A stretch of DNA of 64,000 bases from contig OOIN01000007.1 of NCBI GenBank assembly GCA_900323505.1, positions 806,001 through 870,000 of the forward strand, in the 5' to 3' direction. Made by a program: the position numbers and the translations under genes. Below, piece after piece: positions 39,971 to 50,740 of the stretch. The stretch is from Ustilago trichophora. Lineage: Eukaryota; Basidiomycota; Ustilaginomycetes; Ustilaginales; Ustilaginaceae. The first letter of the stretch is position 1. Each line of letters opens with the position of its first letter. The notes beneath the pieces were generated by a model. That model searched no databases. It saw only the letters and a program-made list of their open reading frames with translations, and was not told the origin of the DNA.

Positions 39971-41263
39971 CGTGTGTGTATATGTATATGTGTGAGTGGG
40001 TGAGTGTGTTGTGGAAAGGTGGTGCTTTAGGTGGAAGAAGAGATTGCGAGAAATCTATCTATTCTTGATACGGGCGTCCAAAGAGAGTCCGTACGAAAAG
40101 CGCGATTCGAATCAATATCCAGCCCAATCTTCAGCAGATGAATGGTTCAAAGATGTGACGATGGTGGTCGATGTGGTAGTGGTAGTGGTGGTGGTGGTGG
40201 TGGTGGTGGTGGTAACGATGACAGCGAAGAGAGGGGGGTGTGGGGTTCCAGAATGTGTTCAACAGAGGACCCTTTTTGCGTTGGGATTTGGGAATTTTTT
40301 GCGAAAAAAAGGCTTTTGATGCAGCACCAACAAGGTGAAATTTCGTGGCACGTTTTTCGGGTCTCGGATAGATCCCTGCTTTAACACTCACATCGGCGAC
40401 CATCGGGAAGCGATCAAGTTTCTCTGATAGCCTTCTACTTTACTCTTCCGTTGCAAGACGCTGTGGCCAGGCATCTCGACGACATATATCGACGGTCGAC
40501 TTTTACGCAATATCGCAGGCTATCGACGCATCGTCCAGTGGCTGGACGAAAAGAAAGAGAGACAGAAAGAATGCACTGGATTGACTCGGACGTACTTGTC
40601 GCCTGAAGCAAAGCCAGTGTTACAGTAGAGTAGCTTTCTCCTTCTCCGATGATGATGACATGTCATGAACTTAGGTGACAGAGCGGAACGGGAGACCCAG
40701 GATTGATTCGAGCACCGAAGCAAAGGTCAATTTGACCAAGTCCAGTAGCAACGGCAACTCGATTCAAAGTCGTACGATCAGACTATGGGCCCGGAGAGGC
40801 GGCTATCCATCGGCGTCCCCCGAGTGCACGAGCTAGGCAGCAGCAGCTGTAGTGAAGAATACAAGCTAACTCTAACCAGATGGCCTGTCGTTGGCGGCAA
40901 TAGTGGCTCTGGATCACCGGAGCAATGCGTCTCGCCTTTCTCACCTACCCCACGTTGTTCAGCAATGCGGTTGGATTTTGACAACATGTTGCTACTCAGA
41001 TGGCTTTGCAAAGTCGACATTCGATCGTCTCCTCCTCCTCCTCCTCCTCCTTGCAAGCTTGTCGCATCGCGTGACCCTGGCCGAGGTGATCCGTGAGGAC
41101 CAGTATTTCAATCTATCGATGTGACACTCTGCCTTGTGAGAGATTGAGTATATGTTGGATCTGTGTCGGTGCTTCCGAATACGCCACCCAAAAAGGGTGA
41201 GAAATCGGTCGGTTACTGCCGGTCATAAAAGCTACCGGCTCGCATGCGCCACTCAAAAGTGTC
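39971..41263. other. Intergenic region left of the TIR element
   Basis: About 1.3 kb with no supported gene. It includes the promoter of the UPF0642 gene, a GTG trinucleotide run (about 40180-40212), and a CTC run near 41029-41050. Frames such as 40785-41096 have no recognisable features. Confidence 0.5.
40180..40212. repeat. (GTG)n microsatellite
   Basis: Tandem GTG/GGT units upstream of the UPF0642 gene. Confidence 0.8.
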
Positions 41264-41309
41264 TAACGTAGTTCACGTAGATGTGGAAATTATGTAGATG
41301 TGGAAAATA
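41264..41309. repeat. Left TIR of MITE-like element
   Basis: Starts TAACGTAG and contains two copies of an AGATGTGGAAA unit; inverse of 41990-42035. Confidence 0.85.
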
Positions 41310-41989
41310 TCGCGTTTTGACTTTTTTAACTTTTTTAACTAACCATCAGTGTAATGCTCAAAATTGACATGATCACTTCAAGACACTTTTACACCACATT
41401 CTTGATAGTCAACCACACTTCACAGATTAATGGAACATGTAGGGAGCATGCCATTTGTATAGTGTATGCAGAAGGATTGTTGTATTGATGATTGTATGAT
41501 CCATGAGGTGATGCTGAAGATTGGCGGAAAATTTTGCTTTCAAAATCAGGCACTTCGCCACTGTGCGCAAAATTGCTTTCTCCTCACCATCACAGATGGT
41601 GACAACAGCAACAACCACATTGCTTAGACCCCCTTTGCTTGGTATGGTTGTGTTCCTTACTGCTACCAGAATGCGAATGCAACAAAACATCTGATGTTGC
41701 TCTGCCAAACTGTTGAGCAAAGTGCGAAAATGCGTTTTTGGGATTTTGGGCACTAGAGCAGTGTAAAATGTCGAAATCTGGTGTGATCACTTCAAGCTAG
41801 ATTTCCTCCCCAAAGTTGGCAGTGGTGATGCTGATCCAAGTTGACAGATGGTAAGAGACATGTCTGAGGTTGCTCCTTGCAAAGTATGCTGCGATGTAAG
41901 CATAAGGAAGTGCTGTGTTATTGCTGATTGAAAAGATGATGGTGGTTGAGAAAAAAGGGTGGTGAGCAACCTAAATCATGGACGTGGCA

Positions 41990-42035
41990 GATTTTCCACA
42001 TCTACGTGATTTCCACATCTACGTGACCTACGTTA
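41990..42035. repeat. Right TIR of MITE-like element
   Basis: Ends CTACGTTA and contains two copies of a TTTCCACATCTACGTG unit; inverse of 41264-41309 with three mismatches. Confidence 0.85.
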
Positions 42036-43279
42036 CTTGAAATCAGTCGGCTCAAGACCGAGGCCGGCGATGAAAGCTGCTGCGCTGATTTGATTTTTTT
42101 GATTTTTGATTTGATTTTCTTTTTCGTTTTTGACAAGACGCCTTACCATGTCTTTCTTTGCCTTACTTCCACACTCTTTGATGGATAGCATCTAATGATC
42201 CTGCTGCCGCTGCCGGTATTATTGTTGGCCAGAGTCGAAGCGCGGGGCAAAAGCTTTCTGAAAAAGAGAATTCGGCTGTCGTGTTGTCTGTTGTCTGTAA
42301 AGTTTGGGGTCTGTGTTGTGTGGTGTGTTTGATGCGCGGTAAGTCCCGTGTGTGTGAGAGAGAGCAAAGGCGAGGGTCCAATTGCGAACCCTGCGCTTGA
42401 ACTGGCAAACACCTCCCTCTCTTTTATTGTCTTTCTCCCCCACATTTCGCAGGGCACCACCAACTGCACACTAATGAAAAATTGGCGCCGATTACTGCAA
42501 CAAAGCGGCACCTTTCAACCGACTTCCTTCCCGTAGCCACTTGTCCATCACAAACACACTGCTCCATCATCAATTTGCGACTTTGCGCTCTTTTGGATTG
42601 TCGTGCGTGTCTCTTTACCATCTCACCACCGAACGCCGCTCAAGGGTCCTTCCAGCTCGTCAACTCCAGATCCCGCTTCTCAAAAGCATTCCTCGCTTCC
42701 ACAAATTGGCAGCTTGTCGCATCCAGCGCAGATCATCTGGCCCACCCTCTTTTCGCCCACTGCTTCCGCTTCTACTACCTCTCGACATCGCTTCTTCACG
42801 CATTGAGAAACGCCCTTACTGCAATTCGCCGCCTACGACCATTGCTGCTGGCCTAGCTAAGGAAAGCATCGGCGCTTCTCACTTCACTCTTCTCAAGGTT
42901 GACAACAAGTACACTTTGCCGTCCCAAGCGCTCGCAGCTCAGCTAAGCATCTCGCGTCCTTGCGAGGCGGTTACGAACAGGCTCTAGGGGAAGATTGTTA
43001 CCTCATTGCGCCCGTTACAAGAGGAGCGTTCCGGATCGTACTGTATCAGGCTGTGCCTTTGATACTTCCGTAGCGAGGTCCACGTTCAGCTTCCGCGTCT
43101 GTAAAACAGTGCCTCCGGTAGAGCGCACCTTCGACACAGATACTGCACAGCTTCCTGCACCATATCATCATTTTCCACATTGCAACTTTCTTCGTCCTTG
43201 ACAACGACGACTGAGATCGCCAAACGCCAGCGCTTCCTCCACTGCCTCTGAACAGCATCCGCCTCCCCGTCTCGCAAAG
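42036..43279. other. Upstream region of alpha/beta hydrolase gene
   Basis: About 1.2 kb. Plus-strand frames at 42482-42987 are open but in three overlapping frames of similar length, Pro/Ser/Leu-rich and pyrimidine-driven, which fits a long leader or promoter better than a gene. Nothing recognisable. Confidence 0.4.
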
Positions 43280-44930
43280 ATGAGAGAGACAAAGCTTCAC
43301 ATTCCCATGACCACCGCCACTGGCGAGACGATTGGTATCGTGGGCATTTTGGCTCAGATCGCCCTACCACCTCACAATCCACAGGAACATGAGCCACACC
43401 CCATGTATACCTCCCGTTCCACCACTTCTCCCATCGAGCCTCTCCGCTACTCGCAACCCTCTTCCTCATCTTCATACCCTCACCGACCTGACATCTCCAA
43501 CGACCCCTCATCGTCCAACTCACATCACCATCACCACCAACATCCCGACAATCCATCGCTCAGCGTCGAAGATGACCCAGCCACCATGCAACGTCTACGT
43601 AACAAAGATCAGGCGTTCAAGCGTCGCGGCTATCCCATTTACCCCATTGACAAACGCGATACACGAGGACTCAAGATAGCCATCATACTGCATGGAGTTT
43701 TGGCGCACAAAGATCAGATCTACCACAAACAACTCGCGCGTGCTCTTCCCGTCGATTCGTTCCGCTTTGATTTTCGCGCCAACGGTGAGACTCCGGGTAC
43801 CTGGTCAATGGGAAACCTCGCTGACGATGTCGAAGACCTGGTGGCGGTAGTCGACTATCTGAGGACCAAATTGGAGTATACAGTAGAGATCATCATCGGT
43901 CATAGCCGAGGTGGGTTGGATGGATTTGCATGGTTCGCAAAGCACTGTCCGGATGCTCTACCTCCCAGTTTGAGAGTGCCGTTCTTCGTTGCGCTCAGTG
44001 CCAGATTCAATATGGCCAACATTCACGAGCGCGATCCGGTCTACCTCCCGGCTTTTGCTCAGGAAGGTTTTTTCCGATGGCAGGCTCGTGTTGCAGGCCA
44101 GGATAAAGAGGTGCACGTCTATCCAGAGCAGGTGGAACAGTTTGCTGCCTGGCCAACGCGCGAGATTGCCCTTGCGTTTCCTTACAACACCGATGTGCTT
44201 CTCATCCATGGTACCGCAGACAAAAGTGTCCCCGCATCCGACGTAGCTTCGTATAGCAACATTTTATCAGGGGTGCATCGTCGACCGGGAAGCTGTTCGG
44301 TCACATTGATCGACTATGCGGACCACTTGTTCCGAGGCTTTTACCCGCAGGTGGTAGAGGCGATTGTAGAGTGGTTGCAGCAACGGTCAGAGTTGACCAA
44401 AATGGGACTCAGCGCTGCGGCGATTAGGGATAGGGATACGTTGGGTCTCGCGAGATTCAATCCGAGCCATTTTCATCAGGGTAGAGTCGGGCCTCAGATG
44501 TGGGATAACAATCTTTCTGGTCAAGGGGCAGGTGGGCAAGGCGGGCAGGGAGCACAGGGTCATGGTCATGGTCCGCCTTGGTTGGATTCGAGAAGTGTGC
44601 AAAATGGGCCGTCAGGTGGCGAAGCTAGTCCGTATGCTAGATATTTGTCAGGGAATGCGGGGGCCGGTCCACATCAGCAGCAGCAGCAGCATGGCGGGGC
44701 GGCACAGGTGACAGATACATCGCATTCGTCACCGATTGGGCCAAGCATTCCACCATCGCTTGCATCCAGACCACCAACTCCATCACCCTCATCCTCTAGC
44801 ACCTCGCAAACCTCACAATCAGCACCATCAACATCTCCGTTCTCCTCCTCCTCCTCCTCCTCTACATCCTCCTCTTCGAGCACCGCATCACACCAACGCT
44901 CCCCATCACCACCACCACCACCACCACCAT

Positions 44931-44963
<33 letters not shown>

Positions 44964-45073
44964 GAGAACAGCAGCAAGATCACGAACAAAAACAAAGTTG
45001 GGATACTGACGAGGTCAAAGCTACACCTCCTCCTATCTTGATTTCTTCTCCACATGCAAAGTCTCGTTTGTGA
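43280..45073 (+). CDS. Alpha/beta hydrolase with low-complexity C-terminal tail
   Basis: 597 residues, single exon. Residues about 130-375 form an alpha/beta hydrolase fold of the serine aminopeptidase/lysophospholipase-like group. The nucleophile is S209 in G-H-S-R-G-G, the acid is probably D314 in H-G-T-A-D-K-S-V-P, and the base H349 in Y-A-D-H-L-F-R-G. An H-G motif at 138-139 forms part of the oxyanion hole. The N terminus contains an insertion with a Ser run and a His run (residues 60-90). After residue 385 the protein is disordered: Gly-rich, then Gln, Ser, Pro, Ala and Gln runs produced by CAG, TCC and CCA repeats. No signal peptide or membrane segment, so probably cytosolic. Substrate cannot be told. 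Confidence 0.8.
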
Positions 45074-45385
45074 TTCGATTCATCTTTGTCGGTGCTCTTG
45101 CGTCTTCTTTTCACCATGTTATGTATTCTATATTTGTTTTTTTTTTTTTTTTTTTTTACAGAAAAAGTAGTTCTTTTGCTTGAGATGTCACGTTTATACC
45201 ATGTCTTTGCTTCTTTTTTTTTTTTTTCTTGGGCGTGTTCGAGTGTCTGTATGTGAGAGTGACGCTGATATGTGGACCTTGATTTGAGTTGTTTGTGGCA
45301 GGAGGGAAAGGCGTTTATGTTGTGACAGGTAGCGGATGGTTATGCATTTACAGATTGCAAATGGATGTATGAAGGATGAGAAATT
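45074..45385. other. 3' region between hydrolase and YEN1-like gene
   Basis: Convergent gene ends. Two long T-runs (45139-45159 and 45213-45227) lie downstream of the hydrolase stop. No gene. Confidence 0.6.
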
Positions 45386-48049
45386 TCACGAAGAGTCATC
45401 GGAAGAGTTGCTGCTGATGGTGATGGTAGAGATTCTGGGTTTTGGCTTTCTTTTTTGTACCTGTTCGAGTCGTTTGCGAAGAGACATCGCCGATTCCGAA
45501 AAAGATTCTGTTGCACCTTGATCTTGTCCAACCTCTTCGTCTTGGTCCTCTTGATCGCTGAGTAGTGGTAGTTCTGCAAGAGCTCGAGCGGAAGGTAAGG
45601 ATGTAGCGTCGAATTCACTTTGACTGTGCGATTGTGAGGCAGACCTCGATATCCAGAAGGAGGAGGAGAGCGTTTTCTTGGGTGACTTCTTCGGCCGCTC
45701 CACAATTTCGCTCGAGGAGCTGTTTGGAGGAGGAGTGCTCGACCGCGCGTGAATAGCCGCAGTGTGCTTGTGGCATGCAGTAAAGGCGCCCAAGAATTCA
45801 ACGCTCGAATCCAACTCATCCTCCCCCTCATCAGAGTAAGGGCGGTGAAGGTTTGCTTCGGTGGAAGGTAAAGAAATTGTCCGACTCAAACCTCTCGCCG
45901 ACGGTAAGGATGTGGTGTCAAGTGCGGATGTGGTAACGGGCACTGATTCTGTGCGTTTCAACTCACTGGGAACGCGCAGCTGTCTCGGCGTCCGAGGCTG
46001 CGCCTGCACCGACGCCTGCATGCTTGGTTGCTTTGCTGCCACGCCAGCCCCGAGGCTCTTTGGCATTTTCGTCATGCCAGAGAGAGAAGCTTTAGCTAAA
46101 GGCTTGACAAAGCTGTTCAGCGTCATCTGCCCCGCCCCCTTCTTTGCACTTGCACCGCTTGAATATTTTGCATCTTTCTTTGCCGATTTCGTCTTTGCGG
46201 CCGTGGCCTTTCTCTCAGCTTCTTTGAAGAAGGACATGAGTGGACCAGCACCACTTGTGCTTAGCTTGAGCAAGGGCTCAGGTATCCACATCAATAGGGG
46301 GTCTCCGGGTTCCACTATTTTGCTATTTACACCGCGGCGCCGGTGTTGGTTCGAATCCTCGCCGTCCTCGTCGTCCTCGAGGAGAGCGGCGTCGGTATCA
46401 GACTCTTCACTCGCAGCCAGCTCACTTTCGAGGGAAGGATCAATCCCGAGCTCTGCAGCTTTAGCAAATTCGACCATGGAAACGAGGATGCGGAAGTCGA
46501 GGAATGGTGCTAGAGCTATGTGGCGTCGTTGCAATTTGATGGCCAAAATTTCGATGGAGGGCGTTACTGACGGTGTTGATGCCGAGGAGTCGAAAGCTGG
46601 TCCCAGGATGGCAGTTGGGGTGGAGTTGAGTGTGGATTTGGCGAAAAAGTCGGTGATCCGGGTTGCATTCGGACTTTCGTGCAAAGGTGTTTGCTTTGTC
46701 GTCTTTGCAGTGGTTCTGGTGGTGGTGGTCGCTTTCGACGCTGCATCTGCTGAGGAGGTTGATGCTTCAAACTCAAGCCCCATCATATGCTTCCGAACCG
46801 CCTTACTAGCCGGACTCTCTACCAGCGCGGCCCATGGTCCTTCACCCGCCCCATCATTGTATTCTACAACCTCCTGCCTCAACCGCCTGACCACCACTCC
46901 TGGCCCAAGCACAGTCCGTACTTTGCCTAGAATCGCCTCCCTCGACCAGTGAAAGTAGACCTGGCTCAACCGGGCCAACTTGGTCAGATCCGGCTCGACA
47001 CCTTTCCCCAACGTCACGGCGGCACCTTTAGAAGTGAGTGGGTAGACGTAGTACGCCAGGACCTTGCGCGATTCCGCCGTGGATAGGAAAGATTGCTCGA
47101 TGCTGGAAGCGAGTTTGGGCCGGCGGTTGGGGAGAAAGCCGCGTTCGTTGGTCCGGAGTTCGTCACGTATTTGCTCGAGCCATGTCTGCAGGAATGTGAT
47201 AAACGTTTCGCAGGGCTGGAATGCCGAGGCTTGGTCAGGGTAGGATCGCTTAAAAGCGTTGATGAGGGTCGTGCCGAATCCGCCGCGGGCGAGGGCGAGG
47301 GCGATTTTGACCCCACATTGCAGCAGACCGGTGGTGTCGTAGTCGCCACCAGACATGAGGGCGACGAGGATGAGCCCATCGCGGTCAATGCCAAGTTGAG
47401 GGAGAGCGACGAGATCGTGTGCTTTGTACAGGGTGATGAGGTGGTCCCGGTCCGATCCGGAAAGTGGTGGGCGCGAACCAGCAGATGGAACGGAAGGAGC
47501 TTCGTCGAAGACATCGCTGCTTGCCGAGGTCGTTCTGCTCAGGGCTTTGGATCCCGAAAGATTCTTGCCCCAGTTGCGGATAAGCACCTGAGCACCGAAC
47601 AGCAGAGCGTCGGAATCATCGGTCAGTACAGCATCGACCCACCCCGCCTGGTTGAGGTAGGCCAGCTCTGCCTCTGCTTCACCTGGTGCACGATGCCATT
47701 GGTATCCAAATGCTTCGATGAGCTGTGTGAAAGGCTGCTCGATGGCATGCTGCCGACCTTTGACCTGTTTACCCCGCTTCCAAGTCGGCCTTCTCGGACC
47801 GTCAAATACAAACACTGGTAGGACAGGCAGACTGAGCAACTTGGCGAGCCGGTAGAATAGCAGCCTCAAGTACGGGTTGGACCCACCAGAGCTTTGCTGT
47901 GCATGAAAGAGCCATAGCGATGCATCGATTCCGAGCCTGAGTCCGCGCAGCTCGTTGATGTTCTCGGTAAAGGTGGTCAAGCAATATGAAGGTAACGTTG
48001 TAGTCTGGGCCGCAGGAGCCAGCTCGGCCCAGAGCCCGGGAATCCCCAT
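45386..48049 (-). CDS. YEN1: Holliday junction resolvase Yen1/GEN1 (XPG family)
   Basis: 887 residues from the ATG at 48049, which starts the invariant M-G-I-P-G-L-W; the frame extends upstream but that part is not conserved. XPG-N is residues 1-100 with D42 and D83. XPG-I follows with E124 and E126 in A-P-G-E-A-E-A-E-L-A and D144, D145 and D147 in V-L-T-D-D-S-D-A-L-L-F-G. A helix-hairpin-helix region contains M-S-G-G-D-Y-D-T-T-G-L (D236, D238), the form typical of the GEN1/Yen1 class. All metal-binding acids are present. The C-terminal half is Ser/Thr/Lys-rich and disordered, with many S-P and T-P sites fitting cell-cycle phosphorylation known for Yen1. It cuts four-way DNA junctions late in the cell cycle. 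Rad2 and Fen1 are less likely because of spacing. Confidence 0.88.
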   Translation of the reverse strand: MGIPGLWAELAPAAQTTTLPSYCLTTFTENINELRGLRLGIDASLWLFHAQQSSGGSNPYLRLLFYRLAKLLSLPVLPVFVFDGPRRPTWKRGKQVKGRQHAIEQPFTQLIEAFGYQWHRAPGEAEAELAYLNQAGWVDAVLTDDSDALLFGAQVLIRNWGKNLSGSKALSRTTSASSDVFDEAPSVPSAGSRPPLSGSDRDHLITLYKAHDLVALPQLGIDRDGLILVALMSGGDYDTTGLLQCGVKIALALARGGFGTTLINAFKRSYPDQASAFQPCETFITFLQTWLEQIRDELRTNERGFLPNRRPKLASSIEQSFLSTAESRKVLAYYVYPLTSKGAAVTLGKGVEPDLTKLARLSQVYFHWSREAILGKVRTVLGPGVVVRRLRQEVVEYNDGAGEGPWAALVESPASKAVRKHMMGLEFEASTSSADAASKATTTTRTTAKTTKQTPLHESPNATRITDFFAKSTLNSTPTAILGPAFDSSASTPSVTPSIEILAIKLQRRHIALAPFLDFRILVSMVEFAKAAELGIDPSLESELAASEESDTDAALLEDDEDGEDSNQHRRRGVNSKIVEPGDPLLMWIPEPLLKLSTSGAGPLMSFFKEAERKATAAKTKSAKKDAKYSSGASAKKGAGQMTLNSFVKPLAKASLSGMTKMPKSLGAGVAAKQPSMQASVQAQPRTPRQLRVPSELKRTESVPVTTSALDTTSLPSARGLSRTISLPSTEANLHRPYSDEGEDELDSSVEFLGAFTACHKHTAAIHARSSTPPPNSSSSEIVERPKKSPKKTLSSSFWISRSASQSHSQSEFDATSLPSARALAELPLLSDQEDQDEEVGQDQGATESFSESAMSLRKRLEQVQKRKPKPRISTITISSNSSDDSS

Positions 48050-48490
48050 CAGCTCATAATCCTCGGCTTGAAAGCGAAGACAGCGTTGAATATGTAGGCG
48101 GTTTAAACTGCTGGAATGGTTGTGATCGTCAATGGACGGACGATTTAAGCGGATTGCCAACGTCAACAAACACGGGAAAGTGGGTGGAGTGCGGAAGTAT
48201 TGATTGTTTTGGAAAGCGCGCCCAAAAAAAGTCAGACCAGAAAGTCGACACGAAAATGCAACCTTTTCAGTCGTGGACCCTGATCTGTCAAACAAAAAAA
48301 CAGAGCCGGCGCTTCGGTCTGTGCGACCAACCGGTGCCTCGCACACACGCATAACAGAATCGGCTTCTTACTGTGCGACACAGGCCAACGTAGCAAGACT
48401 GCTCCCCTCGCTTCGAACAATCTCCTCAGCATCCTGTACCATTATCTACCACTGTGTCTCGTTTCCATCTTTAGGGTAGCCCTCGTCGAG
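48050..48490. promoter_or_regulatory. Bidirectional promoter region of YEN1 and carboxylesterase
   Basis: 441 bp lie between the two divergent start codons. A/T-rich patches (48222-48236, 48292-48302) are present, but no clear TATA box. Both promoters must lie here. Confidence 0.6.
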
Positions 48491-50740
48491 ATGGCTGCAT
48501 CGAATGCCAACATCGAGTCGCACGAGCGATCCGCTCCAAGCTCAAACTCCAAGTACGACCTTCTTCTTCCTCTTCAAGGACGCATCCGACCACGCCGCAT
48601 CCATCTCTCGCCCTTCGTCTCCGCGGCCACAGGCGGTCCTGTACTCGCCTACCTTGGCATTCCTTTCGCCCAAGCACCCACAGGTACACGCCGTTGGCAA
48701 GTGCCTCAAGGACCTTTGCCGAGCTGGTCGACAACGCGACAGTCGAAATGGCAGTCAGATCCGCATCAAGACTTTGCAGCGATGGAAGGCATGTACCGTG
48801 GCCGCAAGGGAGCGAAAACGGCGATCCCACGAAGCGAAGACTGTCTCTACCTCAACGTGTGGGTGCCCGAATCGAGTAAATCGGAGGCGAAACCAGTGCT
48901 GGTATGGGTCTACGGAGGCGCCTTTTCGGTCGGAAACTGCTCAAGGCCGCTGCACGACGGTGCCAGACTGGCACACGAGAGCGGCTGTATTGTAGTTTCT
49001 CTAACATATCGAGTCGGTGCAATGGGCTTCCTCGGATCGAGAGCCATGGCGAAGGAGTCGGCGGGCAACTGGCCGCTGCTGACGCTGGGATCGTTCCAGA
49101 ACAAGCCGAGCGGTGTCGAACATGTCGACGTAGGCGCTGGCAATTGGGGCTTGTGGGACCTCGTCAGCGGATTGCTCTGGGTGCAGGCTTCGATCTCTGC
49201 ATTTGGAGGCAATCGTAACAACGTGACGGTGTTCGGCGAGAGTGCAGGCAGCATTGCGATCCACTATCTGCTGTTGTCGCCCGCCACACCCGAGGGCGTC
49301 TTCCACAAGGCCGTGCTGGAAAGTGGCGTGGCAGCAACGCTTGTGCCCAGGACTACGCAAGCTGTGCAAGCCGCCTATGACCTGCTGGTCCGGAAGCTAT
49401 GCCCGTACCATCTTGAGAACGATGAAGCGGCGCAGCTCGAATTTCTGCGGACGAGGATTACCGCCGACGAGATCGCCGCATGCCTGCGACCCCTCGTCGG
49501 CAAGCGACCTAGAAGCGAATACACACCGACGCTTCCTGACAGCAAGCGGCTTCCCCTCGCTCGCGAAGATCTGGGCAACGCAAATTTCGCCGTGACGGAT
49601 CAGTGGGGACCGATATGGGATGGCGCTTTTGTCGATCAAGACTTTGTTGCACGAGCACTGGGACCTCTGCCGCCAAAGAGCCAATTGCGTAATGGTCGTA
49701 GTGGTGTGGTGGTAGGCCTGTGCGCGGACGAGGGAACCATGTTCAATTTCCTCATCGCCACCACACAGTCACTGGCGGCCCATCAGGATCAATTTCACCC
49801 CGGACTGTCGGCCGACCTTGGGCGGCTGTATGGGTTTGATGCCCGAGAACTGGCTTCTTTGCGGACCAGCGGGCGAGAGAAGGCACAACGAGACCAACAG
49901 GCGTTCTACACGTGCGCCACATATACGGGCGATGCGCAGTTCACCGCGCCCATCCTCGACTATATGGCGATTCAGAGCGGTGAAGCAGTCAGCGCGTCGC
50001 AGAAGGACGGAGAGCATGTGGATGTGTATGGGTATCTATTGGCCCATCGGCCATCGCCAGGGATGTTGGAGGCGCTCACGGTGGTGCCAGAGATGACGGA
50101 GGAGTGGGCTGCATTCCACACGCTCGACATTCCTTTCGTGTTTGGTTTGACTGGGTCGGTAGAGGAAGGATATGCGTTTGTTTCTGACATGTCTCAGTAT
50201 GGTGTTGATCCAGAGGACGATGACGCTGTGCGAAGGAGCGCCTCAGCTTCGAGCTTTTCGACCGATATCGGGATGACGACGGAAGAGAGGCGACTCAGCC
50301 TGTACATGATGCGAACCTGGAGAGCCATAGCAAGACTTGCGACGGACGGTGGTAGCGAGAGGCTCAAGCTCCCTGACGAATCTACATGGTTGCCTCTCGG
50401 CGCCAATGGAAGTCAGAAAGATCCAGTGGGTGGCATTCATCTGCTGGCATTTGGAGAGGCTCCTCAAGCGCCAACCAAGCCGACAGCGACAGCTTCGGGA
50501 CATGCGATTCGCATCTTTCAGACTGAACTGGCACAGCATGCCTATTGCCGACAGCGACCCATTGGCGACGCATCTCTGCAGGACAGAGTACGCTTTTGGA
50601 TGTACGAGCCCATCCATGGCACTGTTACTCCTTCCCACGCCAAGGTCGACGCACAAAAAGCAGACATTCGGATCTGCCGATACTTGCAAAACTACTATGG
50701 CTTCCTCTCCTCTCCTTCACGCTTCCTGCCGTGGTCGTAG
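48491..50740 (+). CDS. Type-B carboxylesterase/lipase-like protein
   Basis: 749 residues, single exon. The carboxylesterase fold is marked by Y-L-G-I-P-F-A-Q-A-P-T-G (residues 54-65), S-E-D-C-L-Y-L-N-V-W (115-124), the oxyanion-hole V-Y-G-G-A-F (140-145) and the nucleophile S251 in F-G-E-S-A-G. The acid and histidine of the triad lie further on, but I cannot place them surely. Unlike most fungal members there is no signal peptide, so an intracellular location is likely. Length is above the usual 520-600; extra sequence sits in the second half. It hydrolyses an ester of unknown identity. It is divergently arranged with the YEN1-like gene; no pathway context is visible. Confidence 0.85.
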   Translation: MAASNANIESHERSAPSSNSKYDLLLPLQGRIRPRRIHLSPFVSAATGGPVLAYLGIPFAQAPTGTRRWQVPQGPLPSWSTTRQSKWQSDPHQDFAAMEGMYRGRKGAKTAIPRSEDCLYLNVWVPESSKSEAKPVLVWVYGGAFSVGNCSRPLHDGARLAHESGCIVVSLTYRVGAMGFLGSRAMAKESAGNWPLLTLGSFQNKPSGVEHVDVGAGNWGLWDLVSGLLWVQASISAFGGNRNNVTVFGESAGSIAIHYLLLSPATPEGVFHKAVLESGVAATLVPRTTQAVQAAYDLLVRKLCPYHLENDEAAQLEFLRTRITADEIAACLRPLVGKRPRSEYTPTLPDSKRLPLAREDLGNANFAVTDQWGPIWDGAFVDQDFVARALGPLPPKSQLRNGRSGVVVGLCADEGTMFNFLIATTQSLAAHQDQFHPGLSADLGRLYGFDARELASLRTSGREKAQRDQQAFYTCATYTGDAQFTAPILDYMAIQSGEAVSASQKDGEHVDVYGYLLAHRPSPGMLEALTVVPEMTEEWAAFHTLDIPFVFGLTGSVEEGYAFVSDMSQYGVDPEDDDAVRRSASASSFSTDIGMTTEERRLSLYMMRTWRAIARLATDGGSERLKLPDESTWLPLGANGSQKDPVGGIHLLAFGEAPQAPTKPTATASGHAIRIFQTELAQHAYCRQRPIGDASLQDRVRFWMYEPIHGTVTPSHAKVDAQKADIRICRYLQNYYGFLSSPSRFLPWS

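Larger units (their letters stand above)
41264..42035. mobile_element. Non-autonomous TIR element (MITE-like) with TA duplication
   Basis: Both ends carry an almost perfect inverted repeat of about 46 bp (41264-41309 and 41990-42035) with three mismatches. The outermost TA on each side is a candidate target duplication, as for Tc1/mariner-type elements. Each terminal repeat itself holds two direct copies of a CACGTAGATGTGGAAA unit. Internally a roughly 38-bp segment around TGATCACTTCAAG is repeated in direct orientation at about 41348-41383 and 41760-41797. There is no transposase frame, so the element would need a helper. Superfamily assignment from TA alone is tentative. Confidence 0.8.

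Noticed and set aside
40180..40212. Tandem repeats as a possible CRISPR-like array
   Set aside because: A plain trinucleotide microsatellite without spacers; CRISPR is not expected in a fungus.
42541..42987. Possible gene upstream of the alpha/beta hydrolase
   Set aside because: Three overlapping frames are similarly open and pyrimidine-rich, which fits leader or promoter DNA.
45386..48352. N-terminal extension of the YEN1 frame beyond 48049
   Set aside because: The XPG family starts with M-G-I-P-G-L-W at 48049; the upstream 101 residues have no conserved feature.
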